A stretch of 64,000 nucleotides of DNA from contig OU964925.1 in assembly GCA_918807975.1 (NCBI GenBank), positions 7,726,798-7,790,797 on the forward strand, given 5' to 3'. This document shows, piece by piece, positions 56,301-64,000 of the stretch (its first letter is position 1; each line of letters opens with the position of its first letter). Below the pieces are notes generated by a model. That model saw only the letters and a list, made by a program, of their open reading frames with translations, was not told the DNA's origin and ran no database searches. Source of the stretch: Aplidium turbinatum. Lineage: Eukaryota; Chordata; Ascidiacea; Aplousobranchia; Polyclinidae. A program made the translations under genes and the position numbers.

Positions 56301-59300
56301 CTTTTGTCATGAGCCTCTAGCTAGAGAGCTAAAAGTGGCTAATTACTTTTTACAGCAAAGTCCAGATCGTTGAAACGCAGCTCCAGTGCTGACAACATCA
56401 TCAGTAGTGGATCTCCAAGTAAATTTACATTTTCAAAGCAATACACACCTCCTTTGTTGCGAAGAGTTTTGGATTACCGAACAGGTGGACATTCATATTT
56501 TGTCGTTTTCTTTGTTTTTCTATAAGATTACCAAATTGACATCAACTTTTAAACCTCGTCCATTTTTAGTGAGAGTTATGCTTGTGACAATCTCTAGATT
56601 TCATATTCGAAAGTAATCACAAACAACAAAGATACAACGAAGATAGCAATAAGATATTTTGTGGCTTGAAATAACTGCTAGTTTAGAAACTTTACAACAT
56701 GGCAAATTATATTGAAAGCGTATCGTATTATCGACTGATTGTTTGTTAACTAAAAGTGTATTGTTAATTGTGTGCCTAAATACAATGCATCCGTGTTTTG
56801 ATTGATAGTCTAATACTTAATTGTTTTGTTTTTAATGATAAGGTAAACTTCCGCAGCAAGACAACCGATTATCCTGCCACACTGGATCCAGTGATGAGGT
56901 AAAGCAGCAATGATAGGCTATTAGACAATTGCTTCACGTTTGGAACTCTTTAAAGCTCTTGAAATGTCTCCGAAAGTTTTGAGTCGAGTTTCGCTGTTAG
57001 TTAGTAGGGTGTGTCAGTAGAAGGGGGGGGGGGGGGAGTAGTTTTAATTTCAACTTTAGACCTGATTTCAGGATACACATAGACTTTCTTAGACTTTTGG
57101 ATTTTTTTTTTATTTCCGTTCAAAACCCTCCCAAACTTGGTAATTTTGATTTTTGCGCATGACTACACGCATGCGCAAAAACGTACCAAAATACAGATAT
57201 TTTGTATTGAAGAAATGGAGAAAAGGCTACCACATTATATTAATCCAAGGGGATTGTACAGTTTTTACCTCACAAGTATGGCTTCGTACACCTATCATTC
57301 TTACAAAAGTAGAACTTTAAACCTTCTTTGATAAGATAGATATGCAGTCACTAACGAACTCACAACTGTATGGCGCAAGCTTCACAATACACTTGAATTT
57401 ATCAATTTATTGCAGTAACCTACTCTCTACTTCTTTGATTAGTATTGATCGCACTACGCATCCATTTGGATCACTGGTAAATTTAAAACATTGAAAAGTT
57501 TATTCACAAAGTTCTAGTTTTCAAATTATGTATTGATCTGGCTAAATTAACAAATAAAATAAATATAAACCAACCATATCCACTTAAAATCCATTTTGAA
57601 ACTTTTATAGGCTTTTGTTCTTATAAAGCATGAATACTTCTGTAGGCTTGGATTATTTTTAAAATGTACCCCAGATCAAAGTCCCTAACGGTAACATGTA
57701 TATAAAAGGCCTAGCCTAAGCAGCTTTTTCTCCCACGACAAAAACAACCTACTTTTGGGCCCTGAAGGATTTTTCATACAACAACGTCAGATTTTCTAGA
57801 AAAATATTTATGTGCATTTGTTTTTAAAAGCTACAGCTGTTTAATCATGTTATATGTTGTATCGTAAAACTACTTTTTAAACGCTGTGAAAAGTTTAATG
57901 ACAAGATTCGTTGTAGGCCATGTTCAAGACTCAAGAGTATAGGCCTAATGTATGTAAATTGGTGATGGTTGCTACTATTGCTACAACAGATAGTGATGGT
58001 AATCGCCTACTTGTTATTATGAAACAAGTCAAATGTGCAATGTGCATCTATGGATATACTGTAAGATAAAGGTAGTCAATATCCAATTATCCATGGCTAT
58101 AGTTATAAGGTCAAGCTGGCTTGGCTTTCACCGGTGTACAGGTTACTTGCCTGGAATGCAATACCGTGCATTGCAAGGAAACCTAAGGAAAGATCTTCTG
58201 ACAGTTCATTTCGGGATTAGCGCATTATAGCTACTGTTCTTTTGATAGAGCTTTCTAAAAAATCACTTCGTGTCGACAGCCATGCATTACAACAACTTGC
58301 TGCTAAGAAGCATCTTGAGCAGCAATTGTCAGCTTGAGGTTTTGAATTGGTTGTCGCAGCAAAAGCATACCAAAGGCAAGTCAATCTACGTGATTAAACC
58401 AAAATTTCAAAATTTGGACGGAAATTTAAAAAAAAATCCAGAAGGCTTAGAATGTTCTCTTGTAAGTTATTCTTAAACGAGAACTATAGTTGGATTTGAA
58501 AAAAAGTGGATTAACCCTCCTCCCCCATCACCGTTAAAATTATCAGAAAATATTGATAATCATTTCTGATCCAAACTAAAATAAACACAGCAAGCTAAAA
58601 TGATTTTTCCTATCTGCAATTCTTTTCAAACCATAGCATAGATATCATTTTTCCCCGGACAGTATTGGTAAACGCATTGGCCATTTACATCAATTTGTAT
58701 TTTCATTGTGTATCAATATCTCAAGAAATACGTCTTGACGCAGACGTATTCTGAACATCCTGTTTATTCTATGTCATTTCCGGCTTACTGCAAGTCATTT
58801 TTCAGTTGCATTTACGCTTTTCCGGCTCATAGCGTGAGCGATTTACAATAGACCAAATGCATGTAAAATATTTTACTACACTAAATAACTAGTATTTTTC
58901 CTTTAGTATTTTTTCTATAAAATAAGAGTATTTTACCTGTTCATTGATAAAAGATGTTTTCAAATGCCAACACCAAAACTAAGTTGAATTTTTGCACAGG
59001 CGTTAAGCTCAAGATCATGCGGTGCTGGTTCCACTTTCGGGGTGTGCGCTTGAGTAACCCATTTCAGGACTGCTCTCCATTCAGCGGCAAATAGTGAATG
59101 GCATCATTCCTTAGCAACAACACTTCAAAAATCGGAAAAATTCACTATGCCCATGTTAGTACCCGGCCCTGCGTCAAGATCCTCTACAAGTATGCAAAAC
59201 TACCAAGTGTAACCAATCAAGGTTTTGTCAGTCTTAGGATAAAGATTTAAAATCAACAAACTTACATAAAGCATTTTAACCATTTGGGCTTTGACGTGAG

Positions 59301-61452
59301 CTATTCTCAAAGCAACAGTCGGTAGAAAAACAAGCGGTAGAATACATCAAATCAAGTATCTGTTGCTTACTTTTTAATTCATTTTGCATGACTGCATCCA
59401 GATATGTCGACGGTCAAAAACAAAAAGTCATAAGTGCATTTTTACACTTTGGAGTAAAAGGTCAAAAAAACATTTTTTTTTTCTTTTTTTGAATTTCGTT
59501 AATGCTTTTACTTTGAACATTAATATCTGTACCTATAGTAGTTAAATAGTAGTAATAGCCCTAAGTGCATAGGTTTTGAAAATGTGCAAAAAAGGGTATT
59601 TCTCAAAATGTCACTTACGACTTTCTTGTTTTCGACCGTCGATATGGCCTACCATTGTTACAACTTTCGTGCACTGTTTTTTTAGAATGAAACACCGCAA
59701 AGAAAAGCAATCGATTCTTCATCTGCCTTCTTTTCCGTTGCCTTTTTTGCTGCTAGAGGCAACACAAAGCGAATAAAAAAGCAAAGAAAAAGTCGTATAA
59801 TGCGAAAGAATGTGAGCAAGATCACAAAAATGACCACAACCATCTGCTTAGTATTCGTCATCTTTTACTTTCCTTTCATGGTGAGTGCTGAATTTCTATA
59901 AACATATTTTAAAATTGCAGGGCCACACGCTTTATTTTTATCCGTTGAAATGGCTTTGAAATAATTCCATTTAGGAGATTCGATTGAAAGCACTAAGAAA
60001 TGACTACAACGAATGTTTTATCTTAACAGCAGGAATTTAAATGCTTTGAATTAACTACAAGTTCAAACGAGCGATTTGTTACAAATTACAAAAGTAAAGC
60101 GAAATAAACCATCATGATTTATCATGATGGTTCATTTGTCGGCAGTGGTGAGAGCCCTGGAACGACGTTTGAAAGGGCACCGGTTCGACACCGCTCACAC
60201 GCATGCGACTTTGTCTTTGGTAAGACACTTAAATGCATGCTTGAAGGTGGACACGAAAATTGGCTTCCTTGCCTTCTCGTCCACTTAATCTAAATCTTCA
60301 AACACCGGGTGTAAGCCTGGATACGACAAACAAACAAAATGATTTTTCACATGCTCGATACAGTTCATTAACGCACCTTGAAATAATGTTATAGCATATT
60401 TACTCTGCTGCCTGGCCGAGTGGTGAGAACGTCAGAGCGAAACTCGAAAGATTTTCTGTTGGCACCTCTTCAGAGCACTCGACTATATCTTGGCAAGACA
60501 CTTAATGACATGACAAAATAATGGGGAGCTGAAGACTCGACGACTGCAAGTCCCTTCAATGCTTTCTCTTGTCTGTTGTGTCGCATTCCAGACAGCAAAT
60601 CAACCTTTTTTTAAAAGCGGTTGATTTGCTGTCTAGAGTCTATAATGCGCAGTGTGGGCAAAATAAAATAGATTATTATTATTGACTTCATATAAGTGTA
60701 TAATCAAATACTCTTCCAACTGCACAAATAAGTCTGTTGGCAACAGGATAGCAAGAGGCCATCAAGAACAACATATTTCCTAAGCATCGGTGGTTTGTAA
60801 ATGCTTTTTCCAACTCTTCCAAATCTTTACAAAAGTCTTTTAAAGTCATAATCTGGGTTTCAATTTTTAAATATTTTATACATCATAGATTCGAAAGATG
60901 ATTCAACTGATTCCGAATGATTATGCCTCTGTTCGAATCCCACCAGGTGTTGAGATTGCCACCTTGTTTGGTCCTCTTCTCTCACCCCTTTGTAACCCGA
61001 TCATTTACGTTTTTTTAAACCCACATTATAAAAAACACTGCATAAAATTATTAAGGTAAGTAACGATAGACTTTCAGAAAGGCTTTTTTAAAAATGCGAT
61101 AAAGGGTTTCGAATTCATGAAAGCTAGAAAACAAATCATATGTTTTTTTGTAAACTTTGATTTCAGAATAGTTCTCCGGGGTTGTTCATCGTGTTCGCGA
61201 AAACAATGCTGCTCCGATGTGAACATTTCCAAGAAAATACAACTTTGTAACGAGCGGAGAACAACCAGAAAAAAAAGTCGGAGAGAAAGGGACACAGTAT
61301 GTTCGCATTCGTCGTTAGACGACGTGTTTTTACCAGATGATTCGGTAAAAAATCAACAATTTTCTACACTTGAAACTTCTTCAAAGAAAATGGGCAACAA
61401 GTATTTATTAGCAATTAAATGTCAAAATGGCAGAGCAGCCAGTGTTTTGTAG
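44129..61452 (+). CDS. Rhodopsin-family GPCR with a very long third intracellular loop, 11 exons
   Basis: Exons: 44129-44308, 45695-45832, 46667-46858, 50317-50535, 52685-52800, 55278-55681, 56356-56418, 56843-56898, 59686-59880, 60889-61055, 61167-61452. All junctions are GT/AG and in phase; the product is about 671 residues. The N-terminus has two N-glycosylation sequons (N6, N36). Class A landmarks are D103 (TM2), C128 exactly 25 residues before R153 of a DRA variant of DRY, ECL2 C207, and NPIIY (557-561). The usual TM4 Trp and TM6 CWxP are absent. ECL2 and TM5 (FGAYVAVPWLSLC, then ILIAANAAILIK) have prostanoid-receptor spacing, so a prostanoid-like ligand is a guess. The third intracellular loop is about residues 244-500, basic at both ends and Ser/Pro-rich between. 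The tail has a Cys cluster (CSSCSRKQCC) and ends SVL, a possible class I PDZ ligand. It is a plasma-membrane receptor coupling to G proteins by family. Confidence 0.87.
44328..44642 (-). mobile_element. tRNA-derived SINE (family A), minus orientation, in GPCR intron 1
   Basis: On the minus strand it carries the tRNA-like head with CCGCCCTGTTAGCTCAGTGG, a B-box-like GTTCGACTCTCGG, the shared body and a tail rich in AACCAAAACC. It starts only 20 bp after the exon 1 donor. Confidence 0.85.
45695..45832 (+). CDS. GPCR exon 2: TM1 to TM2
   Basis: 46 codons, phase 0. TM1 is FCLATIMINIVAAAVVFGV, and TM2 carries LLNLLDIW with D103 at the conserved 2.50 position. Confidence 0.85.
46114..46153. repeat. 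Short tandem repeat, 13-bp unit
   Basis: CAGCCTACATTRC is repeated three times in GPCR intron 2. Confidence 0.85.
46667..46858 (+). CDS. GPCR exon 3: TM2 end, ECL1, TM3
   Basis: 64 codons, phase 0. C128 (3.25) and the motif AVDRAVAVY place TM3 unambiguously. DRA replaces the common DRY. Confidence 0.88.
46955..48180 (+). repeat. Long dispersed repeat R, copy 1 (GPCR intron 3)
   Basis: It matches 57018-58400 in order. Shared stretches include GGGGGGAG followed by TTTTAATTTCAACTTTAG, GCTTCACAATACACT, GAATTTATCAATTTATTGCA, CAACGTC-GATTTTCTA and CAAGTCAATCTACGTGATTA. It has no long frame. The end G-runs suggest a non-autonomous DNA element, but the class is unknown. Confidence 0.75.
48918..49074. 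repeat. Perfect inverted repeat, 72-bp arms, 13-bp spacer
   Basis: Arms 48918-48989 and 49003-49074 are exact reverse complements by eye, starting ATTATCGTTTCTAGCACTAG. The arms sit inside the hAT at 48672-49653. Confidence 0.93.
49330..49530 (+). pseudogene. hAT transposase BED zinc-finger fragment
   Basis: The plus-strand reading gives QCVLCCKVLSHHSLRPSKLK, followed by LHLEKVHPNYKDEDMNFF and, after a stop, VKRQHLASTKGFQQ. This is the C-C-H-H BED finger and following linker of ZBED-type hAT transposases. The stop in the middle and the loss of everything downstream mark it as dead. It belongs to the 48672-49653 element. Confidence 0.8.
50317..50535 (+). CDS. GPCR exon 4: TM4, ECL2, TM5
   Basis: 73 codons, phase 0. 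TM4 lacks the usual Trp. ECL2 has GAYVAVPWLSLC with C207 placed like the prostanoid P-GTWC cysteine. TM5 runs through ASITMVLISILIAANAAILI and ends at the cytosolic Lys. Confidence 0.88.
50979..51283 (+). mobile_element. tRNA-derived SINE (family B) in GPCR intron 4
   Basis: The head GCAGTGGCCGAGTGGTTAGC has a typical A box and GTTCGACTCCAGCC a B box. A body of about 220 bp follows, and the tail is an AAACAAACAAAAAAA run. The 5' bases do not pair with a 3' acceptor strand, so it is not a functional tRNA gene. Confidence 0.85.
51978..52231. mobile_element. CpG-rich hAT-like MITE
   Basis: Ends CAGTGATGTACGCG and the complement of CGTATATCTCTG form an imperfect inverted repeat. Flanks are CACATACT (51970-51977) and CAAATACT (52232-52239), 7 of 8 identical. 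The interior is full of CGTCAGCGT/AACGTTAGCG-type words, strikingly CpG-dense for this AT-rich region. It is non-coding. Confidence 0.8.
52685..52800 (+). CDS. GPCR exon 5: start of the third intracellular loop
   Basis: It encodes MRMRKIQIARMKQMNMKQQK and KKLKEEKKFAPAEAFRLQ, a strongly basic helix continuing TM5. It is entered in phase 0 after ATAG and left in phase 2 before GTAAGT. The acceptor has a weak pyrimidine tract, but its frame joins both neighbours. Confidence 0.78.
54722..54850 (+). repeat. Dispersed repeat segment, copy in GPCR intron 5
   Basis: AATGCTCTCAGAGCGCACCA, TTTTTCAAAATTTTCTGAGG and CCTCCAGACCCCCC parallel 21846-22010. It is followed by a GC-rich TTTCGGGCTTCGCCCGA hairpin-like stretch. 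Confidence 0.65.
55278..55681 (+). CDS. GPCR exon 6: Ser/Pro-rich centre of the third intracellular loop
   Basis: The acceptor GAATGACAG gives the exact phase needed after exon 5. 404 nt encode HKSADDIIDISSNDCSMFAP onward, with several SP and basic-Ser sites (TPSPNSPRK, KRPQSMVSP). There is no predicted fold. The exon ends in phase 1 before GTGAGT. Confidence 0.82.
56356..56418 (+). CDS. GPCR exon 7: third intracellular loop
   Basis: 63 nt after TTTTTACAG, phase 1 in and out. It encodes KSRSLKRSSSADNIISSGSP, with an RSSS kinase or 14-3-3 type site. Confidence 0.8.
56843..56898 (+). CDS. GPCR exon 8: third intracellular loop
   Basis: 56 nt; with the carried base it reads SKLPQQDNRLSCHTGSSDE, then GTAAAG. 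Phase 1 in, phase 0 out. The acceptor (GATAAG) is weak, so this small exon is the least certain. Confidence 0.68.
57018..58530 (+). repeat. Long dispersed repeat R, copy 2 (GPCR intron 8)
   Basis: Second copy of the repeat at 46955-48180, with the same order of shared blocks. It is longer by an insertion of about 50 bp near 57416-57470. It ends near GGATTAACCCTCCTCCCCCA, which also resembles 49690-49735. Confidence 0.75.
59000..59262 (+). mobile_element. tRNA-derived SINE (family A) in GPCR intron 8
   Basis: The head is partial (GGCGTTAAGCTCAAGATCAT, GCTGGTTCCACTTTC as a B-box remnant). The body with GGGGTGTGCGCTTGAGTAA and the GATAAAGATTTAAAATC tail match the other copies. Confidence 0.8.
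59686..59880 (+). CDS. GPCR exon 9: end of the third intracellular loop and TM6
   Basis: 65 codons, phase 0 both sides. A basic run (KRIKKQRKSRIMRKN) precedes TM6, KITKMTTTICLVFVIFYFPF. The family CWxP is replaced by FYFP. Confidence 0.88.
60139..60340 (+). mobile_element. tRNA-like SINE (family C) in GPCR intron 9
   Basis: The head GGCAGTGGTGAGAGCCCTGG and a GGTTCGACACCGC B box are followed by a body and an ACAAACAAACAAAA tail. A short palindrome, AACCATCATGA/TCATGATGGTT, sits just upstream (60109-60132). Confidence 0.75.
60403..60686 (+). mobile_element. tRNA-like SINE (family D) carrying a MITE insertion
   Basis: The head GCCTGGCCGAGTGGTGAGAA resembles a tRNA A box. The 3' end is an ATTATTATTATT run. 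At 60588-60636 it is interrupted by a small palindromic MITE. Confidence 0.7.
60588..60636. mobile_element. Short palindromic MITE inside the SINE
   Basis: CCAGACAGCAAATCAACC and its complement face each other across a few T and A bases. It is the shortest member of the CCAGACAGCAAA family. Confidence 0.8.
60889..61055 (+). CDS. GPCR exon 10: ECL3, TM7, helix 8 start
   Basis: It encodes IRKMIQLIP, a short loop, then GPLLSPLCNPIIYVFLNPHY. NPIIY fixes the TM7 register. F548 sits at 7.40, where prostanoid receptors have Arg. It ends in phase 2 before GTAAGT. Confidence 0.88.
61167..61452 (+). CDS. GPCR exon 11: cytosolic tail
   Basis: The acceptor TTGATTTCAG adds one base to complete Arg. The tail has clustered Cys (possible palmitoylation), a basic RRTTRKKSRRERD stretch, Ser-rich sequence and a C-terminal SVL before TAG at 61450-61452. 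Confidence 0.85.
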
Positions 61453-64000
61453 AGTATTTGTTCTGTAAGTTGCTAATTAGACTTACTTTATTAGACCAAG
61501 TCTTGCCATGACGCTGTTTGCCAAGATTCTATACTACGTCTGTCAAATCATCTTATAAATATTATTTTTATTGGAAACTCATCAGAAATGGGCAAAAAAC
61601 GAACAATAAGCTACTGTACATGTAGCCTACAGCGACTTTGCTGTGTCTGCCAAGAAAAAGGATAAATTTTCTTCTCTTGACTTATGAAGTTGGGAAAGTC
61701 TTGGCCAAAAAAAAACGCTTTGTCGCTCTGAAAACTAACAACGATTTTCGTAATCTGGTTTGGCTCTGGGTGATTAACTATCTAAGAAGTAAGTGATAGC
61801 TATCAATAATTAAAACTGTCCCACAAAAGATCTGCATGACACACAAACAATCAATGAACAATCTTTCACCTTTCTTGCCAATTTGTATTATATTTGGAAA
61901 ATTTGTTGTATTTATGCATTTGTTATTTCGACTGCACATTTTAATTGAACTGAGCAAGCGTTAGGATATTGCAACATGAAAGAATTTTGAAAGGAAACGT
62001 TTTGAAAGATCAGGTGCTTTTTCTAAGTTCTATTGATAGGAGTTTTTACAAACTTCAACAAAACGGTTGAATTTCTTTCGAGTGAATATGAATTACAAGA
62101 TATTAGTGCTGCAATGGAATTTCTAGTTGGATTAAATATATGTCTGTTTGTTCAGCACTAGTGTCAGCCTATAAACGTTGCTTAAACATTGAGTTGTTGT
62201 GTTTTACAGTCACAAAAAAAGAAAGAGATTTAGAAAGTTTTGGTTTTGAATCTTTATCTTCGAACTAAGAAATTGGTTTGGTTTTATTTTGAATCTTTAT
62301 CCTCAGCTCAGACTAATAAAGTCTTGATAGGTTATTCTTGGTAACTTTGCATACTTGTAGAGACTCTTGACGGAGGACCGGTTACCGAGGTTGGCGGAGT
62401 AAAGTTTCCGATTGTTGATAAAATGTTGTTGCCAAGGAATTATTCCATTCATTAGGTGCCGCTGAATGGAGAACAGTCCTGAAATGCGTTGCTCAATAGC
62501 ATACTTCGAGAGTAGAACCAGCGCTGCTTGATCTTGAGTCGGGTGCTTAACTGACAGATGGGCTGTCGATATGTTTGAACACAATAGGGCTATAAGTAGA
62601 ATGTAGGCTACTGTACTTTGTTTTATTTTACTTACTGATTTACTCAATTCAAACTACCAAAGGAATACACTGTATAGCTTCCACGTAAAGAAACGCTGAG
62701 AATGCAAATAGGGAGTATAGTACAAAGCATTGATTGCAACAAGCCAGTACGAAGGCAATCTTTTCCAACGTTTGTACAAGAAGCGCGGTAAATCTCGTTT
62801 GAAGTGAAGCTGGCAATGCGATACATAAAATAAACGTAACGTTATGTCAACTACAACACAAGCTCAATCGCTTAAATAAAGTATAAACCACAAGTGCTTA
62901 ATTTTTACCTAATGTAGGTATCAGGCATATTTTACATAGAAAATTTCAAAACAGTTTTCATTTAGTGCATTTTAAAGTTTAGTGCTATTTTTCAAGGCCT
63001 TTGATATGACCCGATGGAGAATCAATTCCACATTCACCGACTCAGAGTCGAGCACTGAAACCACTAACTAGTCCATTGTGTCGGTTATCTGTTGCTGTGA
63101 ATAAAATAGTTGTCTGCGGTTTTGTATATACTTTAGCTCTGGCCAAATTGGGAGCGGCTTTGCTTGCTGACATCAAACACTTGGTGTGCATGATCATGGA
63201 GATTCAGTAACATAATCCACACCGCCATCATAAGTAACTTCAGCAGCAGAAGCTTCACCTTCATTTCAAGTAACTTTGTATGTGAAGCAAGCTCAAACAG
63301 CAGCGTCTTTCAAGTGTCTGTTCAGGCCTCGCTGTGATTTAAACATCTACAAATTCTATGCCTATGTGACCTTGCCCAAGCCAAACCTATTGTAATTTCC
63401 TAGAAGTAAATTAGCCTACACATACGTAGTTAGAAAATTTAATTGAGACATAAAATAGCCTTCTAATTTCAGCATTCTATTTGCACAACTAGGAAGTTAG
63501 GCGTAAGATAAGTATTAAAATTGTTTTACAGCCTTTGTTTTTCTACTCTAAACTAAAGTAGGCTATCCTGCTTTAGCGCTAGACCTATTTAAACTATAAC
63601 CTACATTCTTTCTCAAAGTGCCACCTCGAATAAAAAAGATCAATCTACCAGAGGTGTACAGGAGCCAGAGGTTGAGTTTTGGCCTGAGTCGGAGTGAAGT
63701 CGAAGTCTTTAAATTTTTGGGAAAAAACAGCAGCTAGATTTGAGCAAAAGTCTGGTGTTTTTACCAGTTGATAGTTTTAGCGCAACGGTACAAATATTAA
63801 TTTATTTGATGCAGTTGTTATTTTTGTGTACTATACTAGCATTTTGTTTTATTTTCCCAGCACTAATTTGCATTTATAATATACTCCTATTTGACTGACA
63901 GGGTTAGCGAAGGTATAAATTATGATAGAAAAAAAAACAGGATGATGATTTATGGTTTGCGCTCGGAGTCAATATAGAGTTTTCATTCAATATTTCCAAA
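61453..64000. other. Downstream of the GPCR, no gene seen
   Basis: It should contain the GPCR 3' UTR. AATAAA occurs near 62873, but I cannot tie it to this transcript. One SINE copy lies at 62236-62569. A GAGTCGGAGT-type stretch near 63684 also occurs near 25895-25965. Nothing else is recognisable. Confidence 0.5.
62236..62569 (-). mobile_element. tRNA-derived SINE (family A), minus orientation
   Basis: Its minus strand shows the tRNA-like head near 62550, the shared body (TTGAGCAACGCATTTCAGGA and GGTAACCGGTCC) and a tail with GATAAAGATTCAAAA duplicated at its end. Confidence 0.82.

Noticed and set aside
57137-57331. Open frame in GPCR intron 8
   Set aside because: It lies inside long repeat R and shows no protein family features.
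1-64000. CRISPR arrays, operons, Shine-Dalgarno sites, bacterial terminators
   Set aside because: The sequence is clearly spliced animal DNA; no regularly spaced direct repeats of CRISPR type were seen.
1-64000. LTR retrotransposons, Polintons or other virus-like elements
   Set aside because: I saw no paired long terminal repeats, gag, envelope, integrase or capsid-like frames; the only reverse transcriptase is LINE type.

Overview
The window is AT-rich, intron-rich animal DNA. It holds two spliced host genes on the plus strand, and the rest is mostly transposable-element sequence. The long introns with GT/AG borders, the host protein families (a Golgi N-glycan glycosyltransferase and a rhodopsin-family GPCR) and the mix of hAT, piggyBac, jockey-type LINE and tRNA-derived SINE repeats point to an invertebrate metazoan. 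A tunicate or another invertebrate deuterostome is plausible, but nothing here fixes the species.

Region 1 to about 24.7 kb has no host gene I can support. Its main structure is a degraded giant inverted repeat, with a left arm at about 1996-5574 and a right arm at about 6553-11736. Later insertions interrupt the two arms differently: an hAT element carrying a second, nested hAT in the left arm; a foldback element, an hAT-like element, a 5'-truncated LINE with a long open reverse transcriptase frame, and a short non-autonomous hAT in the right arm. Each arm preserves the empty site for the other arm's insertions, so target-site duplications and relative ages can be read inside one contig. Further hAT copies lie at 15.6-16.7, 20.3-21.2 and 21.3-22.1 kb, and a TTAA-flanked piggyBac-like MITE lies at 13.8-14.4 kb.

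Region 24.77-37.56 kb is a seven-exon gene for a GT54-type (MGAT4, GnT-IV) N-acetylglucosaminyltransferase-like type II Golgi membrane protein of about 402 residues. Its stem is asparagine-rich, the catalytic domain carries an LEDD motif, and it ends just after the catalytic domain, without the C-terminal lectin-like domain of vertebrate MGAT4A/B. Its introns hold a foldback element, a piggyBac remnant and palindromic MITEs.

Region 37.56-44.1 kb is intergenic, with a small hAT and a SINE. Region 44.13-61.45 kb is an eleven-exon gene for a class A GPCR of about 671 residues. The second extracellular loop and TM5 look prostanoid-receptor-like. The third intracellular loop is very long (about 257 residues), Ser/Pro-rich and split over several exons. 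All splice phases agree across the eleven exons. Its introns carry several SINEs, an hAT with a 72-bp perfect inverted repeat, and two copies of a repeat longer than 1.2 kb. From 61.45 kb to the end I see one more SINE and no gene.

The two host genes have no evident functional link beyond adjacency and shared orientation. All calls come from reading the sequence; no database search was run.
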